DNA of 64,000 nt from Nakamurella deserti (GCF_003260015.1 NZ_QCXS01000002.1:558001-622000), one strand, 5' to 3'. Counted from the stretch's first letter, positions 27,831-37,236 are shown. The notes: generated by a model not told the origin, from the letters alone. Program-made: numbers and translations.

Positions 27831-27900
27831 ACCCGGAACCATCGAGCACCACTGCGAACCACCGAGAACCGTCGAGAAGTACCGAGCACCGAAGAGATGA
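27831..27900 (+). repeat. Phased 10-bp repeat just ahead of the DUF177 start
   Basis: From 27831 every tenth base restarts a unit close to ACCGAGAACC: ACCCGGAACC, ATCGAGCACC, ACTGCGAACC, ACCGAGAACC, GTCGAGAAGT, ACCGAGCACC, then GAAGAGATGA, the last containing the start codon. Central G-A-G/A positions keep phase in nearly all units. The run is about one helical turn per unit and AG-rich on the coding strand. Confidence 0.8.
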
Positions 27901-28466
27901 TGACTCAGAACCGCCCGAGCCCCGCGTCACCGTGGGTCTACGACACCCGACTGCTGTCCCGGCAGGCCGGTGTGATGAAGCGCGTCCAGGAGACCCTCAC
28001 CTCCGACGAGCGGATGGGCATCGACGTGCTGGCGATCCCGGCGGGGGAGCCGATCAGGCTCAACCTCCGGATCGAGTCCGTCGTCGAGGGGGTGCTCGTC
28101 TCGGGCACCGCCATCAGCCGCGCCGTGGGTGAGTGTGCTCGCTGCCTGACCGTGATCGACCGGCCGGTCGGCGCCGACCTCCGTGAGCTGTACGCGTACC
28201 CGAACTCGGTGACCGCACAGACCATCGAGGACGACGAGGTACTGATCCTCACCGACGACTACATCGACCTGGAGTCGCTGGTCCGCGACGAGATCGTGGT
28301 CCAGCTGCCGCTCGCGCCGCTCTGCCGGCCGGACTGCCCCGGATTGTGCCCCACCTGCGGGGAGCGGCTCGACGACCTCGAGCCCGGTCACTCGCATGAG
28401 ATACTTGACCCGCGCTGGGCCGCTCTGCGGAATCAGTTCGGCACCCAGAGTTCACGCCCAGAATGA
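27897..28466 (+). CDS. DUF177 (YceD-like) protein
   Basis: A 189-residue protein of the YceD/DUF177 family, usually found just before rpmF and tied to 23S rRNA or ribosome assembly. The core reads GVLVSGTAISRAVGECARCL, with later RDEIVVQLPLAPLC and a C-terminal cysteine cluster (CRPDCPGLCPTCG) that can bind metal. The start is one of two adjacent ATGs (27897 or 27900). No separate Shine-Dalgarno is seen; the last unit of the 10-bp repeat supplies GAAGAG instead. rpmF follows after 20 bases. The exact molecular role is still unsettled. Confidence 0.9.
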   Translation: MMTQNRPSPASPWVYDTRLLSRQAGVMKRVQETLTSDERMGIDVLAIPAGEPIRLNLRIESVVEGVLVSGTAISRAVGECARCLTVIDRPVGADLRELYAYPNSVTAQTIEDDEVLILTDDYIDLESLVRDEIVVQLPLAPLCRPDCPGLCPTCGERLDDLEPGHSHEILDPRWAALRNQFGTQSSRPE

Positions 28467-28486
28467 TGTTCGACAAGGAGTAAGTC

Positions 28487-28666
28487 GTGGCTGTCCCGAA
28501 GCGGAAGATGTCCCGCAGCAACACCCGTTCCCGCCGTTCGCAGTGGAAGACGACCGTCCCCACCCTGGCGGCGTGCTCGAACCGTGCCTGCGGTGCCCTC
28601 AAGCCGCCGCACGTGGCGTGCCCCACCTGCGGCCAGTACGACGGCCGCCAGGTCGTCGAGGTCTGA
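28487..28666 (+). CDS. rpmF: 50S ribosomal protein L32 (bL32)
   Basis: A large-subunit protein of 59 residues. It starts [20 protein letters not shown] with a GTG, and continues [20 protein letters not shown] and [12 protein letters not shown]. Four cysteines (positions 30, 35, 45, 48) mark the zinc-ribbon form. AAGGAG lies six bases ahead. It sits between DUF177 and rnc, the usual order. The gene is short but complete. Confidence 0.95.
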   Translation: MAVPKRKMSRSNTRSRRSQWKTTVPTLAACSNRACGALKPPHVACPTCGQYDGRQVVEV

Positions 28667-28685
28667 CCCTCCCGGGTCGCCATCC

Positions 28686-29504
28686 GTGAGCTCGTCCACA
28701 CCACAGCTGGTCGACGCGACCGAACTCACCACCACGCTCGGCATCTCCCTGGATGCCGAGCTGGTGGTGCTGGCGTTCACCCACCGCTCGTACGCCTACG
28801 AGAACGGCGGGCTCCCCACCAACGAACGCCTGGAGTTCCTCGGTGACGCCGTCCTCGGACTCTGCGTCACCGATGCGCTGTACCGCGCCCACCCCGACTT
28901 CAGCGAGGGGCAGCTGGCCAAGCTGCGCGCCAGCATCGTCAACATGCACGCGCTGGCCGGCGTCGGGCGGGCCATCGGCCTCGGCGCCCTGCTGCGCCTG
29001 GGCAAGGGCGAGGAACTCACCGACGGACGCAACAAACCGTCGTTGCTCGCCGACGCCGTCGAGGCGCTGCTGGGCGCTGTCTACTATCAGCACGGCCTGG
29101 AGACCGCCCGCGGCGTCATCCACCAGCTGTTCGGCGAACTCATCGCCTCGGCGCCGAGCGTCGGTGCGGGGCTGGACTGGAAGACCTCGTTGCAGGAGCG
29201 CACCGCCACCCTCGGTCTCGGCGTGCCGTCCTACCGCCTCAGCGAGGAAGGTCCCGACCACGCCAAGCAGTTCACCGCGACGGTCATCGTCAACGGTGAG
29301 GACCGCGGGGTCGGCCAGGGCCGGACGAAGAAGGAAGCCGAGCAGAAGGCGGCCGCGCTGGCCTACGGCATCCTGACGCCCACCTCCGTCGACACCGCTC
29401 CCGTCGGCGGCGCGACCCTCGTGGCCGAGGTGGCCACCGCGGCGGCCGACACCCCGCCGTCCACCGGTGCCCCGGTGACCGAGGGGTCTGTCGCATCCCG
29501 GTGA
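28686..29504 (+). CDS. rnc: Ribonuclease III
   Basis: Cleaves double-stranded RNA, chiefly rRNA precursors. The 272-residue product has the catalytic signature [14 protein letters not shown] at about residue 45, a second acidic motif ([17 protein letters not shown], with the metal-binding Asp and Glu) near residue 120, and a dsRNA-binding domain at about 157-230 (DWKTSLQER, then [19 protein letters not shown]). About 40 residues of Ala/Thr-rich tail follow, longer than usual. GTG start at 28686. mutM begins three bases after the stop, so they are co-transcribed. Confidence 0.95.
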   Translation: MSSSTPQLVDATELTTTLGISLDAELVVLAFTHRSYAYENGGLPTNERLEFLGDAVLGLCVTDALYRAHPDFSEGQLAKLRASIVNMHALAGVGRAIGLGALLRLGKGEELTDGRNKPSLLADAVEALLGAVYYQHGLETARGVIHQLFGELIASAPSVGAGLDWKTSLQERTATLGLGVPSYRLSEEGPDHAKQFTATVIVNGEDRGVGQGRTKKEAEQKAAALAYGILTPTSVDTAPVGGATLVAEVATAAADTPPSTGAPVTEGSVASR

Positions 29505-29507
29505 CCG

Positions 29508-30368
29508 GTGCCTGAACTCCCCGAGGTCGAAGTCGTCCGCCGGGGCCTGGAGACCCACGTCCTTGGACGGACCCTCGCCCGCGTGGACGTGCTGCACCTG
29601 CGCGCGGTCCGCCGCCACCTGCCCGGACCCGCGGATTTCGCCGGTCTGCTCGCCGACCGCCGGATCGACGCCGTCCGGCGACGCGGCAAGTACCTCTGGT
29701 GGGCGCTGGACGACGGCGACGCGGTGATCGCGCATCTCGGGATGAGCGGCCAGTTCCGCGTCCGCGGCGCGCTCGACCCCGGCACCGACTCACCGCACCT
29801 GCGCGTCCGGTTCGCCTTCACCGACGGCGGCCCCGACGTGCACTTCGTCGACCAGCGCACCTTCGGTGGGCTGTCCTTCTCACCGGGCGGCGCCGTCCTG
29901 CCCGCCGAGATCGCCCACATCGCCACCGACCCGCTCGACCCCGCGTTCGACCTCGAGGCGGCGGTGGCCCGGTTACGCGCGCGGCGGACCGGGCTCAAAC
30001 GTGCCCTCCTGGACCAGACGGTCGTGTCCGGGATCGGCAACATCTACGCCGACGAGGCGCTCTGGCGGGCACGGCTGCACTACGCCCGCGCCACCGACAA
30101 GCTGACGCGGCCGCAGGTCCGGTCGGTGATCGCCGCGGCCACCGAGGTGATGCAGCAGGCGCTCGCGCAGGGCGGCACGTCCTTCGACGCGCTCTACGTC
30201 AGCGTCAACGGCGAGTCCGGGTACTTCGACCGGTCGCTGAACGCCTACGGGCAGACCGGCCGGCCCTGTGCCCGCTGCGGGACGCCGATCGTGAAGGAGT
30301 CGTTCATGAACCGGTCGTCGCATTTCTGCCCGACCTGTCAGCCCCGACCCCGGATGCCGCACTACTGA
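29508..30368 (+). CDS. mutM: Formamidopyrimidine-DNA glycosylase (Fpg/MutM)
   Basis: A bifunctional glycosylase/AP lyase that removes 8-oxoguanine and formamidopyrimidines. The 286-residue product starts with the required PELPEVE: the proline after the initiator attacks the sugar and Glu3 assists. The lysine in RRGKYLWW is also conserved. The C-terminal zinc finger (CARCG, then [11 protein letters not shown] at about residues 250-275) is complete, with the Arg that inserts into DNA. GTG start. An rnc-mutM order is frequent in actinobacteria. Confidence 0.96.
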   Translation: MPELPEVEVVRRGLETHVLGRTLARVDVLHLRAVRRHLPGPADFAGLLADRRIDAVRRRGKYLWWALDDGDAVIAHLGMSGQFRVRGALDPGTDSPHLRVRFAFTDGGPDVHFVDQRTFGGLSFSPGGAVLPAEIAHIATDPLDPAFDLEAAVARLRARRTGLKRALLDQTVVSGIGNIYADEALWRARLHYARATDKLTRPQVRSVIAAATEVMQQALAQGGTSFDALYVSVNGESGYFDRSLNAYGQTGRPCARCGTPIVKESFMNRSSHFCPTCQPRPRMPHY

Positions 30369-30381
30369 CCCTTGAGGGTGA

Positions 30382-30403
30382 GCCGGGCGGGTGACCGCCC
30401 GGC
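30382..30403 (+). terminator. Hairpin after mutM
   Basis: GCCGGGCGG pairs with CCGCCCGGC, a 9-bp perfect stem with a GTGA loop. It starts 14 bases after the mutM stop and ends 14 bases before the next start, so it either ends the rnc-mutM transcript or forms a leader hairpin. Confidence 0.5.
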
Positions 30404-30416
30404 TAGAGTCGCCCGT

Positions 30417-31862
30417 GTGCGCATCCCCTTCCTGCCCCGTCCGGTGACCGACCAGCCCCCGCCCGCGGAGGTCGTGCAGGAGGTGAAGCCGACCTCCGAG
30501 CCCGTGGACGTCGCGCTGCGCGTCCTCACCCGGTCCGCCGACCACGGCCGGCTCTGGATGGGCTTCGCCCTGGCCGGGGTCGTCGCCGGCGGGGGATACC
30601 GCCGCGCGGGCATCCGCGGCCTCGGATCGCTGGCCGTCGCCTCGTTCGTCTCCAACTCGCTGATCAAGCCGCTGGTGGGTCGTCGACGTCCCGACATCGA
30701 ACGCACCCAGCTCGCCCGCCGCATCGGCGAGCGGCCCTGGACGTCGTCCTTCCCGAGTGGCCATTCCGCGTCCGCCGCCGCCTTCGCGACCGGTGCCGCC
30801 GTCGAGATGCCCGTCGCCGGCCTGGTGCTCGCGCCGGTGGCGGCAGCCGTGGCGTACTCGCGGGTGCATGTCGGGGTGCACTACAAGTCCGACGTCGTCG
30901 TCGGTGCCGGTGTCGGGATCGCCGCCGCGTTGCTGGTGAAGAAGCTGTGGAAGGTCGGGGAGCACGGGCCCGCCAAGTCCCTGCACGCCGATCTCCCGGC
31001 ACTGGCCGACGGGGCCGGGCTGACCGTCGTCATCAACCGCGCCAGCGGGTCGGCCAAGGACGCCGGCGAGGACATCGCCGCGTTGCTGCCGAAGGCGCGG
31101 ATCTTCCACTGGGATCCCGAGGACGGACCCGAGGCGCTGAACGGGATCATCGGTCCCGACGTCACGGCGCTGGGTGTGGCCGGCGGCGACGGCACCTGCG
31201 CCTCCGTCGCCGGCGTCGCCCTCGACAACGACCTGCCGCTGGCCGTCTTCGCCGCGGGGACGTTCAACCACTTCGCGAAGGCGCTCGGGCTGCTGACGTA
31301 CGCCGACACCGCGGACAGCGTGCGCCACGGCTCCGGCGGGGCCGTCGACGTGGCCCGCATCGACGGCGTGCCGTTCCTCAACACCGCGTCGATTGGCATC
31401 TACCCCGACTTCGTCGCCGAGCGCGACCGCCTGGCGGGCCGGCTCGGCAAGCCGCTGGCCGCCCTGGTCGCGCTGCCGCGGGTGTTCGCGAAGGCGGAGC
31501 CGGTGGTGCTGACGCTCAACGGCCGTCCCGACCGGATCTGGACCGTGTTCGTCGGCAACGGGCACTACACCCCGCGCGGCCTCGTGTCGTCCAGCCGCGA
31601 CCACATGGCCGACGGGTTCATCGACGTGCAGGTGATCCTCGACCGTGGCCGGTTCTCCCGCACCCGGGCGACCATCGGGTCCCTGATCGGCCAGGTCGAG
31701 CGTTCCGGGGTGTACGCGTCCATGCACACACGGCGGTTGGACGTCACCATGGAGACCGAGGAACTGCGGGTCGCCCACGACGGTGAGATCACCGACCCCA
31801 AGGACTCCGTCCTGATCGACCTGGATCCCCGTCACCTGCGGGTCTACCGCACCTGGAAGTAG
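30417..31862 (+). CDS. Fusion of PAP2-type phosphatase and diacylglycerol-kinase-like domain
   Basis: A 481-residue fusion. Residues about 30-185 are a PAP2 phosphatase: KPLVGRRRP, SFPSGHSAS and SRVHVGVHYKSDV give the three phosphatase motifs (K-x6-RP, PSGH, SR-x5-H-x3-D), with several hydrophobic helices. Residues about 195-481 are a lipid kinase of the DGK/YegS/sphingosine-kinase type, with the GGDGT nucleotide loop at about 255. The two activities are opposite, on a phosphorylated lipid and its dephosphorylated form, so the chain may work on one lipid pool. This fusion occurs in other actinobacteria; the natural lipid is unknown. GTG start at 30417; acyP follows after six bases. Confidence 0.9.
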   Translation: MRIPFLPRPVTDQPPPAEVVQEVKPTSEPVDVALRVLTRSADHGRLWMGFALAGVVAGGGYRRAGIRGLGSLAVASFVSNSLIKPLVGRRRPDIERTQLARRIGERPWTSSFPSGHSASAAAFATGAAVEMPVAGLVLAPVAAAVAYSRVHVGVHYKSDVVVGAGVGIAAALLVKKLWKVGEHGPAKSLHADLPALADGAGLTVVINRASGSAKDAGEDIAALLPKARIFHWDPEDGPEALNGIIGPDVTALGVAGGDGTCASVAGVALDNDLPLAVFAAGTFNHFAKALGLLTYADTADSVRHGSGGAVDVARIDGVPFLNTASIGIYPDFVAERDRLAGRLGKPLAALVALPRVFAKAEPVVLTLNGRPDRIWTVFVGNGHYTPRGLVSSSRDHMADGFIDVQVILDRGRFSRTRATIGSLIGQVERSGVYASMHTRRLDVTMETEELRVAHDGEITDPKDSVLIDLDPRHLRVYRTWK

Positions 31863-31868
31863 GCGTCC

Positions 31869-32150
31869 ATGAGCGACGACAGCATCCGTGTCACCGCGTT
31901 CGTGCACGGTCACGTGCAGGGCGTCGGGTTCCGCTGGTTCACCCGTGCCAAGGCGCTGGAACTCGGTCTCGTCGGGACCGCCACCAATCTGACGGACGGC
32001 CGGGTGCAGGTCGTCGCGGAGGGGCCCGCGGACCGCGTCGACGCGCTGCTCGCGTGGTTGCGGTCGGGGGACACCCCGGGACGGGTCGACGACGTCGTCG
32101 AGCAGCGCACGGCACCGCGGCACGACCTGCAGGGTTTCCGGGAGCGCTGA
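31869..32150 (+). CDS. acyP: Acylphosphatase
   Basis: A small enzyme that hydrolyses acyl phosphates. The 93-residue product has the motif [11 protein letters not shown], whose Arg binds phosphate, and [14 protein letters not shown], whose Asn is catalytic. It lies between the PAP2-DGK fusion and smc, the common acyP-smc order. The last codons (FRER-stop) are repeated in a tandem copy just after the stop. Confidence 0.94.
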   Translation: MSDDSIRVTAFVHGHVQGVGFRWFTRAKALELGLVGTATNLTDGRVQVVAEGPADRVDALLAWLRSGDTPGRVDDVVEQRTAPRHDLQGFRER

Positions 32151-32169
32151 CGCTTCCGGGAGCGCTGAC
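32136..32169. repeat. Tandem duplication over the acyP stop codon
   Basis: TTCCGGGAGCGCTGAC at 32136-32151 is repeated exactly at 32154-32169 (period 18, a multiple of three). The first copy contains the acyP stop; if it were read through, the second would add RFRER and another stop. Confidence 0.85.
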
Positions 32170-32268
32170 ACCCGTCCGCGCCGGGCGCGGACACCGGAGC
32201 GCCCCGGGGCCCGCCGGTAGAGTCCAACCTTCGGGAACGGCCCACGGCCGCGGAACGGGAGGGCTGGC

Positions 32269-35200
32269 GTGTATCTGAAGAGCCTGGCCCTGCGTGGCTT
32301 CAAGTCGTTCGCGTCGGCCACCACCCTGCACTTCGAGCCGGGTATCACCGCGGTCGTCGGCCCCAACGGCTCGGGGAAGTCCAACGTCGTCGACGCGATC
32401 GCCTGGGTGCTCGGCGAACAGGGTGCCAAGGCCCTGCGCGGCGGGAAGATGGAGGACGTCATCTTCGCCGGCACCGCCGACCGGCAGCCGCTGGGCCGGG
32501 CCGAGGTGACCCTGACCATCAGCAACGCCGACGGTGCGCTGCCCATCGACTACGACGAGGTCGCGATCACCCGGCGGATGTTCCGCGACGGCGCCAGCGA
32601 GTACGAGATCAACGGCCGGGGCTGCCGGCTCCTGGACATCCAGGAGCTGCTGTCGGACTCCGGTATCGGCCGCGAGATGCACGTCATCGTCGGGCAGGGG
32701 CAGCTCGACGCCGTGCTGTCGGCCCGTCCGGAGGACCGCCGGGCCTTCATCGAGGAAGCGGCCGGGGTGCTCAAGCACCGCAAACGCAAGGAGAAGGCGC
32801 TCCGCAAGCTCGACGCGATGCAGGCGAACCTGACCCGTCTGGGCGACCTGACGTCGGAACTGCGGCGGCAGCTGAAGCCACTGGGTCGGCAGGCCGAGGT
32901 GGCCCGCCGGGCCATGACCATCCAGTCCGAGCTCCGCGACGCCCGGTTGCGGCTGCTCGCCGACGACCTGGTGACCCTGCAGCGGCAGGTCGCCACCGAA
33001 CAGGCCGAGGAAGCGGCGGCCCAGCAGAAGCGGGAGCGGGTGCAGGCGGCCCTCGCCGTCGCCACCGAGGAGCAGGAGTACAGCGCGGCCGCGCTGGCCG
33101 ACGCCGCCCCCGCCCTGCAGGAGGCGCAGGAGACCTGGTTCGCGCTGTCGGCGCTGTCGGAGCGGTTCCGCGGCACCATCAACCTGGCCACCGAACGCGC
33201 CCGCAATCTCGCCGCCCCGCTGGAGGAGTCGCGGCCCGGGCGGGACCCGGACGAGCTCGAGGAGGCCGCCCGCGCGGCGGACGTCGAGCAGGCGGCCAAG
33301 GACGCCGCCGTCGGATCCGCCCGGTCCGCGCTGGACGAGGCCGTACGGGAGCGCGCCGAACGTGAGGCCGCCCTCACGCGGGCCGAAGCGGAGCTGCTCG
33401 CCGCGACGCGGGCGATCGCCGACCGGCGTGAAGGTCTGGCCACCCTCAACGGGAAGGTCAACGCGGCCCGCTCGCGGCTGGCCGCCGTCGCCGACGAGAT
33501 CACCCGGCTGTCGGCCGCGCTGGCGAGTGCGCAGGACCGCGTCGGTACCGCCCGGCAGGAGTTCGCCGCCCTCGAGGAGTCCGTCGCGGCACTCGGCGAC
33601 AACGAGTTCGGGCTGGACGAGACCTACCAGTCGGCGCGCGAGGAGGCCGACCGCGCCGCTGACCGGATGCGCGAACTGGTCGAGGCGCAGCGGGCGTCGA
33701 TCAGCGAACAACGCTCGCTGCGGGCCCGCGTCGAGGCCCTCGGTCTCGGGCTCAAGCGCCGCGACGGCACCGGGGCGTTGCTGGCGGCGCACGACCAGCT
33801 CGACGGGCTCCTCGGGCCCGTGTCGGAGCTGCTCACCGTGCGGGCCGGCGCCGAGGCCGCGCTCGCCGCGGCCCTCGGACCCCTCGCCGACGCGGTCGCC
33901 GTCGCCGACCTGGCCGTCGCGGCCACCACCCTGGGCTGGCTGCGCACCTCCGACGCGGGCCGCGCGGGCCTGCTCATCGGCGGCACCGGAGCCGGCCGTG
34001 CGGACCGGCCCGCGCTCCCGGCCGGTCAGTCGTGGGCCCTGGACGCCGTGCAGGCACCGCCGGAGCTGGTGCCCGCGGTGACGCGCGTCCTCGACCGGTT
34101 GGTCCTCGTCGACGATCTCGAGGCGGCGGCCCGGCTCGTCCGCGAGCATCCCGAGCTGCGGGCCGTCACCACCGACGGCGAGCTGCTGGACGCCCACACC
34201 GCCACCGGCGGACGCGCCGGTCAGCAGTCGCTGCTGGAGATCCAGGCCGCGGTCGACGAGGCCGAGGCGCGGCTCGCCGAGGTGACGTCGGGGCTGGAGC
34301 GGGTGGAGGCCACCCTGTCCGGGGCCCGGGCGGACGCGGAGCAGCGGGAACGTGACGCCGAACGGGCGCTGCAGGCGCTCAACGACTCCGACGCCCAGAT
34401 GAGTGCCGTCGAGGAGCAGCTCGGCCGGCTCGCCGAGACCGCCCGGGCCGCCGCGGCCGAGGCGGAGCGGCTCGACCGGCAGCGGCAGACCGCCGAGGAG
34501 TCCCGGGGTCAGCAGCAGCAGGCGCTGGCCGACCTCGAGTCCCGGCTCGCCGCCGTCCAGGACCAGGACGTCCCGACGGTGGTCGACTCCACCGACCGGG
34601 ACCGGCTGGCCGAGCAGACGGCCCTGGCCCGCCAGCGCGAGATGGACGCGCGGCTGTCGTTGCGCACCGTGGAGGAGCGCGCCCGCGCGTTCGCCGGTAC
34701 TTCGGACAACCTGCGGCGGGCGGCGCGCGCGGAACGCGAGACCCGGGCCCGCGCGGAGGCCGCCCGCACCCGGCGGGCCGTCGCCGCAGCCGTCGCGGCG
34801 AAGGTGGCCGACCGGGCGACCGCCACCGCCGACGTCCTCACCGCGTCGCTGCGGTCCGCCTCGGCCGCCCGGGACGCCGCGGTGGCCGCCCGGACTGCCG
34901 CCGAGCAGGCGGCCACGGCCGCCCGCCAGCGCGTCGCCGAGTTGTCGTCGGAGTGGGAGAAGCTGACGTCGGAGGTGCACCGCGAGGAGGTGCTGCGCGC
35001 GCAACAGGCGATCCGCATCGAGCAGCTGATCGACCGCGCCACCACCGAGTTCGCCATCACCGTCGACGATCTCGTGGCCGAGTTCGGTCCGGACGCGCTC
35101 ACCCCGCCCAGCGCGGTGGAACTGGCCGAGTACGAGAAGGCCAAGGAGCGCGGCGAGCAGGTCTACGCCCCGCAGCCGATGGCCTTCGACCGGGCCGCCG

Positions 35201-35880
35201 CCGAACGGAAACTGCGCAGCGCCGAACGCGACCTGACGACGCTGGGCAAGGTCAACCCGCTGGCCCTGGAGGAGTTCGCGGCGCTGGAGGAGCGGCACGC
35301 CTTCCTGTCCACCCAGCTCACCGACCTCAAGGACACCCGGCGCGATCTGCTCACGGTGGTGGGCGAGGTCGACCAGAAGATCCAGGAGGTCTTCGCCAGC
35401 GCCTTCGCCGATGTCGCCCGGGAGTTCGTCACCGTGTTCCAGACGCTGTTCCCCGGTGGCGAGGGATCGCTGGTGCTCACCGATCCCGACGACATGCTGA
35501 CCACCGGCATCGAGGTCAACGCCCGGCCGCCGGGCAAGAAGGTCAAGCGGTTGTCCCTGCTGTCCGGCGGGGAGCGCTCGCTGACCGCGGTGGCCATCCT
35601 GGTGTCGATCTTCCGCGCCCGGCCCAGTCCGTTCTACGTGATGGACGAGGTCGAGGCGGCGCTGGACGAGGTGAACCTGACCCGGCTGGTGACCCTGCTG
35701 TCGCAGCTGCGGGAGTCCAGCCAGCTGATCATCATCACCCATCAGAAGTTCACGATGGAGGCCGCCGACGCCCTGTACGGCGTCTCGATGCGCGGCGACG
35801 GCATCACCCAGGTCATCTCCCAGCGGATCCGCGGCGTCGTGTCGACGCCGCCGACCGCGGAACCCGTACCCGCCCGCTGA
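32269..35880 (+). CDS. smc: Chromosome segregation protein SMC
   Basis: A condensin ATPase that compacts and separates chromosomes with ScpA and ScpB. The 1203-residue chain shows the N-terminal Walker A (GPNGSGKSN, about residue 32), a long coiled coil, a hinge at about 500-680, a second coiled coil, and the C-terminal head with LSGGERSL at about 1098 and Walker B FYVMDEVEAALDEVN near 1122. The coiled-coil regions are extremely rich in Ala, Glu and Arg. GTG start with GGGAGGG ahead. Full length with no frame breaks. Confidence 0.97.
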   Translation: MYLKSLALRGFKSFASATTLHFEPGITAVVGPNGSGKSNVVDAIAWVLGEQGAKALRGGKMEDVIFAGTADRQPLGRAEVTLTISNADGALPIDYDEVAITRRMFRDGASEYEINGRGCRLLDIQELLSDSGIGREMHVIVGQGQLDAVLSARPEDRRAFIEEAAGVLKHRKRKEKALRKLDAMQANLTRLGDLTSELRRQLKPLGRQAEVARRAMTIQSELRDARLRLLADDLVTLQRQVATEQAEEAAAQQKRERVQAALAVATEEQEYSAAALADAAPALQEAQETWFALSALSERFRGTINLATERARNLAAPLEESRPGRDPDELEEAARAADVEQAAKDAAVGSARSALDEAVRERAEREAALTRAEAELLAATRAIADRREGLATLNGKVNAARSRLAAVADEITRLSAALASAQDRVGTARQEFAALEESVAALGDNEFGLDETYQSAREEADRAADRMRELVEAQRASISEQRSLRARVEALGLGLKRRDGTGALLAAHDQLDGLLGPVSELLTVRAGAEAALAAALGPLADAVAVADLAVAATTLGWLRTSDAGRAGLLIGGTGAGRADRPALPAGQSWALDAVQAPPELVPAVTRVLDRLVLVDDLEAAARLVREHPELRAVTTDGELLDAHTATGGRAGQQSLLEIQAAVDEAEARLAEVTSGLERVEATLSGARADAEQRERDAERALQALNDSDAQMSAVEEQLGRLAETARAAAAEAERLDRQRQTAEESRGQQQQALADLESRLAAVQDQDVPTVVDSTDRDRLAEQTALARQREMDARLSLRTVEERARAFAGTSDNLRRAARAERETRARAEAARTRRAVAAAVAAKVADRATATADVLTASLRSASAARDAAVAARTAAEQAATAARQRVAELSSEWEKLTSEVHREEVLRAQQAIRIEQLIDRATTEFAITVDDLVAEFGPDALTPPSAVELAEYEKAKERGEQVYAPQPMAFDRAAAERKLRSAERDLTTLGKVNPLALEEFAALEERHAFLSTQLTDLKDTRRDLLTVVGEVDQKIQEVFASAFADVAREFVTVFQTLFPGGEGSLVLTDPDDMLTTGIEVNARPPGKKVKRLSLLSGGERSLTAVAILVSIFRARPSPFYVMDEVEAALDEVNLTRLVTLLSQLRESSQLIIITHQKFTMEAADALYGVSMRGDGITQVISQRIRGVVSTPPTAEPVPAR

Positions 35881-35921
35881 CAGCGGTCGTCCCGCGACGG
35901 CCGGGGGATCGTCGGCGACGG

Positions 35922-35937
35922 ATCTATTCGTGTAGAT
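35922..35937. promoter_or_regulatory. AT-rich palindrome, likely operator of the oxidoreductase-LacI pair
   Basis: ATCTA and TAGAT flank TTCGTG, an inverted repeat in the 123-base gap before the oxidoreductase. It is AT-rich in a strongly GC-rich region, and the palindrome lies 67 bases ahead of the GTG. A LacI-type regulator encoded one gene downstream would be the natural ligand. Binding is inferred. Confidence 0.45.
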
Positions 35938-36003
35938 TCCGTCCGGTCGGCTGCCCGGCCACCGTCGCCGCAGCCGGCCACCCCCACCACGACGAGGAGT
36001 CCC

Positions 36004-37236
36004 GTGTTCTCACTCGGCATCATCGGGGCCGGTCAGTTCGCCGGCCAGTTCGCCAAGCTGTTCCAGCTGCACCCCGCCGTCAGCGAGGTGCGGGTCACCG
36101 ATTTGCTACGGGAACGTGCCGAGGAACTCGTCACCCGCGAGAAGCTCGCCGCGGTGGTCGACGACGTCGACACGATGCTGGCCTCCGACGTCGACGCGGT
36201 GGCGATCTTCACGCAGCGCTGGACCCACGGTCCGCTGGTCGTGCAGGCGCTGCGCGCGGGCAAGCACGTGTACTCGGCGGTGCCGATGGCGTTCACCGTC
36301 GACGAGGTGCGCGACATCATCACCGCGGTCTCCGAGACCGGCCTGACCTACATGATGGGGGAGACCAGCTACTACAACCCCGCCACCGTCTACGCCCGGG
36401 ACAAGATGGCGGACAATGCTTTCGGGCGCGTCTTCTACGCCGAGGGCGACTACGTGCACGACATGGACCTGGGCTTCTACGCCGCCTACCGGTACAGCGG
36501 CGGCGAGAACTGGAAGGCCACCGCCAGCTACCCGCCCATGCACTACCCGACGCACTCGATCGGCGGGGTCCTCGGTGCGTTGCCCGGCCACGCGGTCAGC
36601 GTCAGCTGCATCGGTGTCGTCGACCAGCGCGGCGACGGCGTCTTCGACCGCGAGGTCAGCCAGTTCGGCAACGACTTCTCCAACGCGTCGGCGTTGTTCG
36701 AGCTCGACGACGGCGGCGTGATGCGGATCAACGAAATGCGTCGGGTCGGCTACCCGTCGCACATCCGGGAGTCCCGTTTCCGCTTCTTCGGCACCGAGGC
36801 GAGCTTCGAGCAGTTGGCCACGGTGACCTACTGGCAGGACAAGGAGGGGGTCACCGACATCTCGGGGCAGATCGACTCCCGTCCGTCGATGTCGGCCGAC
36901 GACCCGTCGCTGGCGCACGTCGCCCCCGAGCTGCGTGACGCGTTCATCTCCGGACACGCTGCGGTGCACGACACCTCGCGGCTGCCCGAGACGTTCCGTG
37001 GGGTGCCGAGTGGTCACGAGGGCAGCCACCACTTCCTCGTCGACGACTTCGCGGTGGCCGTGGACACCCGCACGTTGCCTCCGGTGAACGCCTGGACCGC
37101 CGCCCGGTACACCGTCCCCGGCATCGTGGCGCACCAGTCGGCGCTGCAGGGTGGTGCGCGACTTCCGGTGCCGGACTTCGGCGACGCCCCGGTCGCGGTC
37201 GGTGCGCCGCTGGGGAGGGCCGTCGCCACCGGCTGA
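36004..37236 (+). CDS. Gfo/Idh/MocA family oxidoreductase
   Basis: A 410-residue NAD(P)-dependent oxidoreductase of the family of glucose-fructose oxidoreductase, inositol dehydrogenase and MocA. The Rossmann motif GIIGAGQFAGQFAKL is at residues 5-19. The catalytic lysine-type loop is replaced by GKHVYSAVPMAF near residue 90, close to the usual EKP motif position but without the lysine of 'EKP'. A SYYNPATVYARDKM stretch and a GENWKATASYPPMHYPTHSIGG stretch lie further on. Substrate unknown; sugar or polyol dehydrogenation is typical. GAGGAG precedes the GTG. A LacI regulator follows 19 bases after, suggesting sugar-responsive control of this gene. Confidence 0.88.
   Translation: MFSLGIIGAGQFAGQFAKLFQLHPAVSEVRVTDLLRERAEELVTREKLAAVVDDVDTMLASDVDAVAIFTQRWTHGPLVVQALRAGKHVYSAVPMAFTVDEVRDIITAVSETGLTYMMGETSYYNPATVYARDKMADNAFGRVFYAEGDYVHDMDLGFYAAYRYSGGENWKATASYPPMHYPTHSIGGVLGALPGHAVSVSCIGVVDQRGDGVFDREVSQFGNDFSNASALFELDDGGVMRINEMRRVGYPSHIRESRFRFFGTEASFEQLATVTYWQDKEGVTDISGQIDSRPSMSADDPSLAHVAPELRDAFISGHAAVHDTSRLPETFRGVPSGHEGSHHFLVDDFAVAVDTRTLPPVNAWTAARYTVPGIVAHQSALQGGARLPVPDFGDAPVAVGAPLGRAVATG

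Noticed and set aside
31939-35742. 1267-codon reverse frame opposite smc
   Set aside because: Antisense shadow; low-complexity translation, no ribosome site.
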